Assembly (NCBI GenBank): GCA_014860005.1
Contig: JACZKP010000036.1
Location: 1-24,937 of the forward strand
Direction of reading: 5' to 3'
Source: Verrucomicrobiota bacterium
GTDB lineage: Bacteria; Verrucomicrobiota; Verrucomicrobiae; Limisphaerales; UBA11358
Length of the DNA: 24,937 nucleotides
The stretch's first letter is position 1. Each line of letters begins with the position of its first letter. The translations under genes were made by a program, and so were the position numbers. Positions 8,032 to 16,802 of this stretch are shown piece after piece. Under the pieces are notes generated by a model. The model was given only the letters and a program-made list of their open reading frames with translations. It was not told the origin of the DNA and searched no databases.

Positions 8032-11000
8032 ATGAGCAATAACGACGACCCAAGGCGAAGCATGTTCACCCGGTTTCAACGCTGTGCCGGCTGTCTGGCG
8101 CTTGTGATCCTATTGGTGGCAACCACGATCAAGGCGCAAGTCACACCCGTCTTCACGATCAATCATGGTTACCCGCCGGTGCAAGCCGGTTTTCCCGACG
8201 GAACGGGAGATGGGTTCGGGACCACGCTGGCTTCCATTGGCAATGGGGACTTCCTGGTGGGGATTCCATCCTTCGATCTGGCGTCGCGGCTGACCGTTGT
8301 CAATCCGTACTTCGTCTCTCCCGACAAGGGACGGGCACAACGATATGGCCCGGATGCAGGCGCGTTCGCTTTTGGCTTCAGTCTATCACCAAACCGCGAA
8401 AGTTACACGTTGACGGGCACTGGCCTTTCCGGTTTTGAGGACGGCCGTTCGCTGCTTGGTAGTCCCGGCAAAACAAACATTATCAACGGAGTGGTTTACT
8501 ACGGTGTCGGCCTGGTCACGCTGTTTGATGCGACCGGCCTGAACCAGCTCAGTTGGACCAATCCCGCAGGCTTGACCAGCGCCAACGATCAATTCGGCAA
8601 AACGATTGCCACGTTGCCGGGAAATCGCTTCGCGGCCAGTTCGCAGAACGGCTTCCGCAGAGTCTATATCTTCGATGCGGCCGCGGTCGCTCCACCGCTG
8701 CTGGTCATAACCAATCCCACGCCGTCGTTCAACTTCGAGAATTTCGGGGACGCAATCGCTCCGCTCGGAACCGATCGAATTTTGATCGGCGACCCCGGAG
8801 ATGACAGCGATCTGCCCCGCTACGGCAGCGTGATGCTTTTTGATTTGGCGGGAAATCTCCTGCGCACCATCCGAAATCCAAACGATGCGGACAAAGCCAG
8901 TGCCAACTTCGGCGAACGAATTCTGGCCGTGGACGACCATCGTTTCCTCGTCGCTGCGCCGGTGGCGGATGCCATTTACTCTCCGGGTGGCGGCTTACAG
9001 GCAACCAACCAAAATGCCGGAGCGGTCTATCTCTACACTGACACCGGTACATTGTTACAAACCTTTGTGGCCCCGGATCCGGCCAACTCGGGCAGTTTCG
9101 GAAAATCAATGGCCCTGCTCGGTCCCGGCCGGGTGCTCATTGGAGCACCGTTCGAGAAACAGAGCGGTCAGGCAGTCGGCCGGGTGCATTTATTCAACCT
9201 GGCAGGCGTTCACCTCCAATTCATCGATAATCCAGATAAGCAGGCGTTCGACAAGTTTGGCGAGTCCATTGTCGCGTTGAGCGAAACCCGCTTTGTGGTC
9301 GGCGCTCCGGATGACGACACGCTGCGCGTCAACGGGGGCAGTGTCTATGGTTTCGATATCCCGCTCCCTTCCGTCGAGTTGGGCACGGCGATTCCGCAGC
9401 CGAACAATGTTGACGGCACCGGCACCTTCCCGTCCCAAGGCCCAACCGTGACGCCGCCCGATGCGACTTTCTGGCATGTGCCCTCGCAAACACTCTATGC
9501 AGTCAAGCCGGGGGCGGTCCTCGTCTCCTGGAAGTTGTCGGGCACCTTCGGCACCAACAATTGGGAGGCCTCCGTCACCTGGCCCACCAACGAGAATCGG
9601 TACCAAGTCCACGTGGCGGGCCAGGGAGCGGTGGATGTCGGCGGAGGCGGCGTGTTTTCCAATGCGGTGTTGCACGCGACAACCACCGATGCCGATGCCA
9701 GCGCGGTGAGCCAGTTGCGCCGGTTCGCGGCAACGGTTCCCGGCACCAGCCTGCTCATGCTTTCCGGAGGTTCTCCGGCCACCAATCCCATCCGTTTCCA
9801 ATTCGTGAAGACCATCGCATGGAATGACCCCGACCACCTCCACGACAATGCACCGGCCACCATTGGCCAACCGATCACGGATCCCGGCGGATATTATGAT
9901 CCGGCGGCCGGTTCACCCCAGGTGGTTCTTGCCGGTTCCGTGTTTGCTCCCGCGCCGGTGTTCGATCCCGCAACGCGCACCGGGACCATCATCCCCGTCA
10001 ACCGCGACAATCCCGCCAGCAGCACCGATGATCCCGTAGTCGCCTATTATCAATTGGGCACGAAACTCCACGATCCGCATCCGGTGACTGGCGGCCCGGT
10101 GGCGAACAGCATCGCCTGGCCCTACAAGCCCGTCCGCTTCGCACCCGTGTGGCCAACCAGTTCACCCAAGATCATCGTCGCCAGCCTGCTGGGAACCGGC
10201 GCGATTAATCCCACGCAATTCGTCGAATGGCAGCTCTATTATCAAAACAACCCCGCCCTGGCTGGCTTCAATCCGAATGACGAACATGCGCTGAACTCAG
10301 GTGAGGCCGTGTTCGCCTTGCGAGATGATCTGGGCACGCCGACGACTTCCGAACCGTTCGTCCTGATCCGCTATCGCGATCCGGCCAACGGCTTGCAGTG
10401 GCGCATGAAGGTCTGGCAAGTCGTGGCGGAGGAAGCTCCCTATTTCTTCCGGTATCCCGCCGAGGCCGGTAAGCTTCTACAGGCCCCATTCCCGCTGAGT
10501 TTATTGGCGCCCGCCTTGGAGACCTCGGGTGTATCCGGCCCTTACTTTCGTGACCGCAACCACCCGGCAACCCACTCGTTCTGGGCGCGAGCCGCTGGCA
10601 ATGACGGCGGCATGGCCGAAATTGTGATGCGCTATTTCTACCCGATGCAGTCGAGTTTCTTCATGCCGGGCGCAAATCCGCCGATAGTGGGAGCCAGCGT
10701 CCCGCTGCTTGATCTGCGCGCCGGTTCGCCCGGCACGCCAATCAACGTCCGCTTCGAAACCACCTGGCCCGATAACGTGCCGGAGCTGCGTGTCGGCGAG
10801 ACGTTGGTCAAACCAAAATTCGGCCTGCCCGACATCGACGGCCAGACGAGCGTCGAAGTGCTTTATCAACAGGCTTCCGCGTTAGGCCAGGGATCAAGCG
10901 TACGCCTCATTGATCCGGTTCGCATCCGCAGCGCGGCACTGGCTCAATTGCCGCTGGATATTGAAACCCGGTCGAGTGCGGGCCTGCTCTATTTCCCGGC

Positions 11001-14000
11001 CCTGCCACCGCACCTCGAGAATCGCATCAGCTACGATTCGAATCTAGATCGTCTGCAACTGCGCGGTGAGTTCGTTGAGCCGCCCGCCGGCGAATCATAT
11101 CTGCTGTTGAACGTGCTGACGCCCCGCGACAAGGCCGTGCTGTTGGCGCTGACCACCGACACCGCTTTCCGCAATGCAGTGGAAGCTCTCGCCACCCAGT
11201 CAGCAAACGTCCTCGAAGTGCCAGCGAACTCGACGGGTTTTGATTCGCTCGCCTTGACGGCTGGCGATGCGCAAGGGACGGGCTATGTCACGCTGGCGTT
11301 TAACAACAGCACGAACCTTGGCGACGCGGGGCCCATCGTCCCAATTGTGATCAAGGTGACGTGCCCGCTTTATCGCGGTGAACTCAAGGTGATCGAACAT
11401 TCCAATCCTCTGGCCGAGCAGTTGACCTTGCGGCATAGCGGCGATTTCGCCGGCCGGCCCGACGACTACGAATTCGAATGGCGCACCCTGCCGCCCGTGG
11501 ATGGACTGCCGTCCACTCAGCCGCCCGCGCAGTGGATCCAGTTCCAATCCAGCCCCGCCACCGGCATCGGCGCGGTGGACATCACCCTCTCCGGCCCCGG
11601 TCTCTTCACGCTCAGCGACAACTATTTTGTCTGCCGTTACCGGCGAATTGCCGGACCCACCCCGTGCGGTCCTGACTGGAGTGCTTGGACCGAGCCCATG
11701 CTCGCCGAAGGCTGGATCAAACGGGTGCTCGCCGGCATCGGGCCGTTCGAACAACGCATCCGGGATTATCAGAACACGCAGGTGAACACCATCGTCAGCA
11801 TGATCTCGCAGGCGGGCGCGCGGTCGGTCGGTGACGTGGCCCTGAACCTGGATGCCGTCAACTCAGTGGGTCTGATTGAGTTGTATGAAACGGTGCTGCG
11901 GCGCGGGATCAACCTGAGTATCGCCGGCGCGCCACCGGTGGATTATCCCCCGGCGAATGATGCCCTGCTGCTAGCGGCCGGCCGGTTGGCTGATCTCTAC
12001 ATGCTGGTCGGCAACGAAGCCTATGCGGACGCGGCCGATCCAACCATTGCCTTCGGAACCGACGACGGCGTTTACGGATCGCAGGCCACTTCCCTGCACT
12101 GCTTCATGAATCAGACGGCGTCGTTGCTTGAGGAAGAGCTAGCGTTACTGCGGGGCCGCGACAACTCCAAGCTGCCGAGCGTGGAGACGCATCCCTTCTA
12201 CAACCGACTGATCTGGAACTTCACGCGCGACATTACCGGTGGTGAGGTCGCCTACGCGTTGAACTACAATCTGCGAAATGTAAATGGCGACGTGGCCGGG
12301 GCCATTGACGAAGCCGATGCGCGCCAGTTGTATCCCCAAGGGCACGGCGATGCGTGGGGCCATTACCTGACGGCCACCAAGAACTACTACCGGCTGCTGC
12401 GCAGTCCGAATTTCACCTGGGTACCGCGCATCGAAGCGGTGCTCGTCGGGGGCGTGCCGGTGTCGGTGGATTTTCTCGATGAACGCAAGTTCGCGGCGGC
12501 GGCGGCCGCCCGCGCACGCACCGGCGCTGAGATTGTGAACCTGACTTTCCGTGATCGTTACGTTGAGAACCCGGCCAAGCCTTGGCAAACCGACCCGGAC
12601 GCAAATTCCGCCCGCGCCTGGAGCCTGCCGGATTGGGCGAGTCGCGCCGGGCAAGGCGCGTTCTTTGACTGGGTCACGGCCAACGCGCTGTTGCCGGACG
12701 TGGATGCCAACCCGGCGCACACCGGGATTCAAAAAATTGAGCGCGGGCTGATCCGCGAGTTGCCGGAGATCGTCGAAGCCTATCGCCTGATCCAGGAACA
12801 GGCCGATCAAGCGGATGGGGGACGAAATCCGCTGGGGTTGGCGAACAACGTGGTGCCGTTTGACATTGATCCGAGTGCAATTGCGGCCGGCAAGACGCAC
12901 TTCGACCAGATCAACGAACGGGCCAACAAAGCGCTGGAGAACGCCGTCGCGGTGTTCGATTACGCCAACGCCAGCACCCAGTTGTTGCGGCGGCAGGCTG
13001 ACGACGCGGCGCAGTTCCAAAATGTCATTGGTGACCGCGAATCTGACTTTAACAACCGTTTGATCGAAATCTTTGGCACCCCCTACCCGGATGACATCGG
13101 GCCGACGGGTACTTACGCGACCGGCTACATCGGCCCTGACATCTACCACTTCGAGTATGTGGACAGCCCTGAGCTGGATGCCGTTATTGGTCCGCCGCAA
13201 TCCGTCCAATTGGAGTTGATGGACTTGAGCGTTACCAGCGCAGGGGGCGTCAATAAGACGCCGATTTCGGTGACGTTTCATATCTCGCCCAACGGTCTTG
13301 GGCTGGCCAAACCGGCAACCTGGATCGCCCCGCGGGGTTCGCTGGGTGAAATCCAGCAAGCGCAACTGGCCATGGTGACGGCCCTTCGCCGGCTACAGCG
13401 AGCCGTCACGGAGTACGAGAACCTGATTGCACAGATCGAAGACGCGGAGGAACAGTTCCGGGCTGAGTTTCTTCTTGGCCAGACGGGAATCATCATCCGT
13501 AGCGGCCAGTTGGCGCGGCTGGCGGAGCTCAATGACCAGATCGCGGACCTTCGGGAAGGCGCGAGCCAACTTCGCGACCGGGCGGCTACCTTCCAGCGCC
13601 GATATGATTTCGCGGCCGAAGCGCTTCCGACTGTCATCGGCATATCCAGCGACTCGTTTGCTCCGGTTCGCGCCGCCCAGCGATTAATGGGCCGCCTCGT
13701 GGCAGATGTGTTTGAGGACACTGCTGCTCTGAATGATTTGCGCTCGGCGGAACTTCAGGACGAGAAGGGCGAACTGGCGGCGCAGGCCGATCTGGAGTTG
13801 ACCCTGGCACAGATTGGCTTCACCACCCAACAACGTTTGGATCAACTCGAACAATTGGTCCGCCAGGAGCGGCCCGCCCGGCAGGAGTTGGCCGCGCTGG
13901 GCACCGGAGTGGAAGAAGCTTTCGGACGTCATCAGGCCGCCATTGCCCGCGGGCTGCGCCTGCTCGAGGAGCGGACGCGTTTCCGGCAGCAGACCGCTGC

Positions 14001-15138
14001 GCAGGTGCAATCCTACCGCTACAAGGACATGGCCTTCCGGGTCTTTCGGAGCGACGCCTTGCAGAAGTATCGGGCGCAATTTGATCTCGCGGCGCGTTAT
14101 GCCTATCTCGCCGCCAGGGCTTACGACTACGAAACGTCTCTTGCCCCCGGAGACAACCGTGGCCCCGGCAGCGCGTTTCTCACCTCCATCATTCGCTCCC
14201 GTTCGCTCGGCCTGTTTTCAGGCGGCAACCCGCTGCCGGGAAGCGGCTCGGGCGATCCGGGCATCGCCGATCCGCTCGCGCGAATGACGATCAATTGGAA
14301 CCTGGTGCTCAAAGGACAACTCGGTTTTAACAATCCCCAAACCGAAACTGGCCGGTTCTCCCTGCGCAACGAATTGTTCCGCGTGCTCACCGGGTCATCG
14401 GGCAGCCAGCGTTGGCGCGAAACCCTCCAACGGCACGTGGTGCCGAACCTTCGGACGATGCCTGAGTTTCAGCGCCATTGCATCCCCTTCAGTCCCACCC
14501 AGCCGGCGGAACCCGCCATCGTGATTCCCTTCGCCACCACCATTAATTTCGGCCTGAATTTCTTCGGCTGGCCGGCGGGCGGCGGCGACAACGATTATGA
14601 CTCGACAAAGTTCGCCACCAAGGTCCGGTCGGTGGGCGTCTGGTTTGCCAACTACAACAACCTGGGCGGCGGCATGATCAATACGCCGCGAGTTTACCTC
14701 GTGCCGGTGGGACTGGATGTCATGCGTTCTCCCTCACAGGGCCAGCCGTACATTCGCGAATGGCGCATTCTGGACCAGGCCTTGCCGGTGCCGTTCCCAT
14801 TGAGTGGAGGCACGTTGAACGATCCGACGTGGATCCCGATCAACGATTCGCTCGCCGAGGATTTTGCCGCCCTCCGGCGCTTTGGCCAGTTCCGCGCGTA
14901 TCACGACAGTGGGAATTTCAATCCGGCGGAGACGATCAACGACAGCCGTTTGATCGGGCGCTCGGTCTGGAACACCCGATGGCTGCTGATAATTCCAGCC
15001 GGCACCTTGCACACGGATCGGAACGAGGGCATTCAGCGCTTCATCAATGGTGCCTTGCTGCCGAATGGCAACCGCGACGGCAACGGCGTGTCGGACATCA
15101 AGATCTTCTTCCAGACCTACGCTTACTCGGGAAATTGA
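8032..15138 (+). CDS. Giant secreted protein: seven-bladed FG propeller plus TcA-like helical C-terminus
   Basis: This 2368-residue protein starts at ATG 8032, with a GGGAGA ribosome-binding site 9 nt upstream. A signal peptide runs to about residue 35 (IKA before QVTP). Residues 55-445 contain seven evenly spaced FG motifs with xxGxP/GAPDDD-type loops, fitting a seven-bladed FG-GAP (integrin-alpha-like) propeller. Residues 450-1250 are beta-rich and unrecognised. Residues 1250-1700 are mostly helical. Residues about 1769-1866 and 1909-2037 are long amphipathic coiled-coil helices. The C-terminal 330 residues are a beta-rich domain (KVRSVGVWF near 2197, RLIGRSVWNTRWLLIIP near 2305) ending FFQTYAYSGN. 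The coil, the YRAQFDLAARYAYLAARAYDYE helix and the following domain resemble the pore and TcB-binding end of Tc toxin A subunits, whose total length is also similar. Similarity is judged from memory and is moderate. The TcB/TcC-like gene two genes downstream supports it. Alternative: an uncharacterised verrucomicrobial surface protein family. Confidence 0.8.
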   Translation: MSNNDDPRRSMFTRFQRCAGCLALVILLVATTIKAQVTPVFTINHGYPPVQAGFPDGTGDGFGTTLASIGNGDFLVGIPSFDLASRLTVVNPYFVSPDKGRAQRYGPDAGAFAFGFSLSPNRESYTLTGTGLSGFEDGRSLLGSPGKTNIINGVVYYGVGLVTLFDATGLNQLSWTNPAGLTSANDQFGKTIATLPGNRFAASSQNGFRRVYIFDAAAVAPPLLVITNPTPSFNFENFGDAIAPLGTDRILIGDPGDDSDLPRYGSVMLFDLAGNLLRTIRNPNDADKASANFGERILAVDDHRFLVAAPVADAIYSPGGGLQATNQNAGAVYLYTDTGTLLQTFVAPDPANSGSFGKSMALLGPGRVLIGAPFEKQSGQAVGRVHLFNLAGVHLQFIDNPDKQAFDKFGESIVALSETRFVVGAPDDDTLRVNGGSVYGFDIPLPSVELGTAIPQPNNVDGTGTFPSQGPTVTPPDATFWHVPSQTLYAVKPGAVLVSWKLSGTFGTNNWEASVTWPTNENRYQVHVAGQGAVDVGGGGVFSNAVLHATTTDADASAVSQLRRFAATVPGTSLLMLSGGSPATNPIRFQFVKTIAWNDPDHLHDNAPATIGQPITDPGGYYDPAAGSPQVVLAGSVFAPAPVFDPATRTGTIIPVNRDNPASSTDDPVVAYYQLGTKLHDPHPVTGGPVANSIAWPYKPVRFAPVWPTSSPKIIVASLLGTGAINPTQFVEWQLYYQNNPALAGFNPNDEHALNSGEAVFALRDDLGTPTTSEPFVLIRYRDPANGLQWRMKVWQVVAEEAPYFFRYPAEAGKLLQAPFPLSLLAPALETSGVSGPYFRDRNHPATHSFWARAAGNDGGMAEIVMRYFYPMQSSFFMPGANPPIVGASVPLLDLRAGSPGTPINVRFETTWPDNVPELRVGETLVKPKFGLPDIDGQTSVEVLYQQASALGQGSSVRLIDPVRIRSAALAQLPLDIETRSSAGLLYFPALPPHLENRISYDSNLDRLQLRGEFVEPPAGESYLLLNVLTPRDKAVLLALTTDTAFRNAVEALATQSANVLEVPANSTGFDSLALTAGDAQGTGYVTLAFNNSTNLGDAGPIVPIVIKVTCPLYRGELKVIEHSNPLAEQLTLRHSGDFAGRPDDYEFEWRTLPPVDGLPSTQPPAQWIQFQSSPATGIGAVDITLSGPGLFTLSDNYFVCRYRRIAGPTPCGPDWSAWTEPMLAEGWIKRVLAGIGPFEQRIRDYQNTQVNTIVSMISQAGARSVGDVALNLDAVNSVGLIELYETVLRRGINLSIAGAPPVDYPPANDALLLAAGRLADLYMLVGNEAYADAADPTIAFGTDDGVYGSQATSLHCFMNQTASLLEEELALLRGRDNSKLPSVETHPFYNRLIWNFTRDITGGEVAYALNYNLRNVNGDVAGAIDEADARQLYPQGHGDAWGHYLTATKNYYRLLRSPNFTWVPRIEAVLVGGVPVSVDFLDERKFAAAAAARARTGAEIVNLTFRDRYVENPAKPWQTDPDANSARAWSLPDWASRAGQGAFFDWVTANALLPDVDANPAHTGIQKIERGLIRELPEIVEAYRLIQEQADQADGGRNPLGLANNVVPFDIDPSAIAAGKTHFDQINERANKALENAVAVFDYANASTQLLRRQADDAAQFQNVIGDRESDFNNRLIEIFGTPYPDDIGPTGTYATGYIGPDIYHFEYVDSPELDAVIGPPQSVQLELMDLSVTSAGGVNKTPISVTFHISPNGLGLAKPATWIAPRGSLGEIQQAQLAMVTALRRLQRAVTEYENLIAQIEDAEEQFRAEFLLGQTGIIIRSGQLARLAELNDQIADLREGASQLRDRAATFQRRYDFAAEALPTVIGISSDSFAPVRAAQRLMGRLVADVFEDTAALNDLRSAELQDEKGELAAQADLELTLAQIGFTTQQRLDQLEQLVRQERPARQELAALGTGVEEAFGRHQAAIARGLRLLEERTRFRQQTAAQVQSYRYKDMAFRVFRSDALQKYRAQFDLAARYAYLAARAYDYETSLAPGDNRGPGSAFLTSIIRSRSLGLFSGGNPLPGSGSGDPGIADPLARMTINWNLVLKGQLGFNNPQTETGRFSLRNELFRVLTGSSGSQRWRETLQRHVVPNLRTMPEFQRHCIPFSPTQPAEPAIVIPFATTINFGLNFFGWPAGGGDNDYDSTKFATKVRSVGVWFANYNNLGGGMINTPRVYLVPVGLDVMRSPSQGQPYIREWRILDQALPVPFPLSGGTLNDPTWIPINDSLAEDFAALRRFGQFRAYHDSGNFNPAETINDSRLIGRSVWNTRWLLIIPAGTLHTDRNEGIQRFINGALLPNGNRDGNGVSDIKIFFQTYAYSGN
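8194..9366 (+). other. Seven-bladed FG-GAP-type beta-propeller domain
   Basis: Within the giant protein, seven blades are marked by GFG (residue 61), FGF (114), QFG (188), NFG (237), NFG (292), SFG (355) and KFG (408). Each is followed by a strand of the pattern (S/T)IA.L and then a G.P or GAP loop, for example FVVGAPDDD at 421-429. Exactly seven copies suggest a closed ring. Such propellers usually bind proteins or glycans, so this could be the target-recognition head. Confidence 0.75.
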
Positions 15139-15163
15139 GCGTGGGTGAACGCATTCCGCCATC

Positions 15164-16795
15164 ATGAAAGCCCACCGATTGCTTGCCGGCATCGTTGGGG
15201 CCGCGTGTATTGGCGGGAGCACCACTGCGGCGGGCCAGGACTCGCGCGTCACCACGACCGTCTATGTCGGCCGGCACTTTGAAGTGCGCGACCATGATCA
15301 GCCCGTGAAGTATGTGTTTAACGGTGACACCCGCGTGGCCCGCATCACCGGTTCGTTGTCGCAGGGGACGCGCATTCAACGGCTCCGCCTTCGCAGCGGC
15401 TGGAACCTCGTGTCCTTCGCTGTCACCGCCACCAACGCGCTGCAACAACTCTCCGCTCCCGGCGGGCCAGACGAGGGGAACATTCAGTCCGCCTATCTGT
15501 GGACTCCGGCGACGACTAATTACACGAGCGTATTGGCCGGTCAAACGGTAAGCGCCGGTTCGGTTCTCTGGATCAAGGCGACTACCAACAAAGTCGTGGG
15601 GATTGGGGGCGCTTACTCTGATCCCACCACTCCGAGCGTGCCGGTTGGTGGAAGCTACGTCAGCGGTAATGGCTTGGAGAGTTGGAATTTGCAACTGCCC
15701 GCCGATGTCACGGTTTGGAAATTTGATTCTGCCACCCAACTTTGGCAGGCGGGCTTTGCGGGTGACTTGTCGCCCGTGAGCGATCTCCCACCCAACCTGG
15801 CTCCGGGTGAGGCCATCTATGTCCATACCGGCGCCCCGGTCGAACTCAGCGTGCCTGATCCGTCGCTTCGCGTCGCCTATTACCACCCGGATCATCTGGG
15901 TTCGTCCAGCGTGGTGACTGACGCGGGCGGCGCGGTCGTTGAAGAAACGGCCTATTATCCGTTCGGCGCGACCCGTAACGAGGAACGTCTCCGCGCGATT
16001 GAGACGCATTACGGTTTCAGCCAGAAGGAACGCGACGCGGAATCGGGCCTCCAGTATTTCGGTCAGCGTTACCATCACCCTGTCATCGGCCGGTGGATTT
16101 CCACGGACCCGTTGGGCGAAAAGGGCGGCGGATTCAATCCCTACGCTTACGTCAAACAAAGCCCGCTCAAGCATCACGATCCGAACGGAGCTGAAATCAT
16201 GGTCGTGGAAATCGTGGACAAAAAGGCGCGTACGACGACCTACGAGATCAGCCTCAAGGCGGCGGTGATTGACACGTCATCAGAGAAGATCAAGCAGCAG
16301 GATCTGGCGGCGTTTGCCGGAAAACTGAAGTCCAGCATCGAGAAGAGCTACAGCGGCGAGGGGCGCGACAAGGTTGACGGGAAGCAGTGGAACTACAAAT
16401 GGACCACCTCGGTGGATTTGCGCGTCATCAACGATTGGAAGCAGGTCGAGAAAGACGACCACGTGTTTCAAATCAGTGATTTCTATCGGAGAAGTGGTCG
16501 CGCCGACGCTGCCGTTGGCGGAATGTTGATCAACCTTAACGCCAGCATCTTCAAACGGTCAGGCGCCGACCGCCGTCCCGAGGAAACCGGAGCCCATGAG
16601 CTTGGCCACACGGGGGGGCTGGAACACAAGAACAGCTCGCGAAATCTGATGATGGAAGGATCTCTCCGGCCCGATGGCGCAAACAACATCGGTCTGGATC
16701 AAATCCAGACGATTTGGAAGGCGAGCAGCGAAGGCAGACTCAACCAGCGTGACAAGGTCATGTATGAGTTGGACGAAGTCGCCAAACCGAAGTGA
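15164..16795 (+). CDS. Short RHS-tip protein with C-terminal metzincin-like metallopeptidase domain
   Basis: This 543-residue protein has a signal peptide (1-24, TAAG before QDSR). The upstream RHS shell is absent: residues 31-68 already match the end of an RHS barrel (GRHFEVRDHDQPVKYVF). Two GWN modules follow (about 75-148 and 163-222), then the RHS core (YYHPDHLGSSSVVTD 239-253, YYPFG, GRWISTDPLG, YAYVKQSPLKHHDPNG 327-342). The final 200 residues are a different domain with HELGHTGGLEH at 478-488, a perfect HExxHxxGxxH zinc site (H478, H482, H488, catalytic E479), and a candidate Met-turn (NLMMEG 494-499). DPNG marks where RHS proteins are usually cut to free the effector. The product is probably a secreted RHS-tipped protease toxin; its substrate is unknown. 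The core is a diverged duplicate of 22092-23069. It lies 25 nt after the giant gene and 7 nt before the large RHS gene, leaving no room for an immunity gene on either side. Confidence 0.88.
   Translation: MKAHRLLAGIVGAACIGGSTTAAGQDSRVTTTVYVGRHFEVRDHDQPVKYVFNGDTRVARITGSLSQGTRIQRLRLRSGWNLVSFAVTATNALQQLSAPGGPDEGNIQSAYLWTPATTNYTSVLAGQTVSAGSVLWIKATTNKVVGIGGAYSDPTTPSVPVGGSYVSGNGLESWNLQLPADVTVWKFDSATQLWQAGFAGDLSPVSDLPPNLAPGEAIYVHTGAPVELSVPDPSLRVAYYHPDHLGSSSVVTDAGGAVVEETAYYPFGATRNEERLRAIETHYGFSQKERDAESGLQYFGQRYHHPVIGRWISTDPLGEKGGGFNPYAYVKQSPLKHHDPNGAEIMVVEIVDKKARTTTYEISLKAAVIDTSSEKIKQQDLAAFAGKLKSSIEKSYSGEGRDKVDGKQWNYKWTTSVDLRVINDWKQVEKDDHVFQISDFYRRSGRADAAVGGMLINLNASIFKRSGADRRPEETGAHELGHTGGLEHKNSSRNLMMEGSLRPDGANNIGLDQIQTIWKASSEGRLNQRDKVMYELDEVAKPK
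15257..16189 (+). repeat. RHS tip plus GWN-module duplication, copy 1
   Basis: The stretch coding for GRHFEVRDHD... through ...DPNG is a diverged direct repeat of 22092-23069 in the large RHS gene. Protein and DNA are clearly related (for example both read GTGCGCGACCA and CGCATTCA at matching places), with drift mainly in the modules. Copy 2 is about 45 nt longer, mostly because of its two palindromic inserts. Confidence 0.85.
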
Positions 16796-16802
16796 AGATC
16801 GA

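Noticed and set aside
12145..13365. 406-codon minus-strand open frame opposite the giant gene
   Set aside because: The plus-strand frame is continuous over 2368 codons with a coherent protein. The antisense product shows no recognisable motif, so it is a shadow.
16674..16802. N-terminal extension of the large RHS protein
   Set aside because: It overlaps the end of the metallopeptidase gene by 122 nt, is Arg/Ser-rich, and would bury a good signal peptide that starts at the ATG at 16803.
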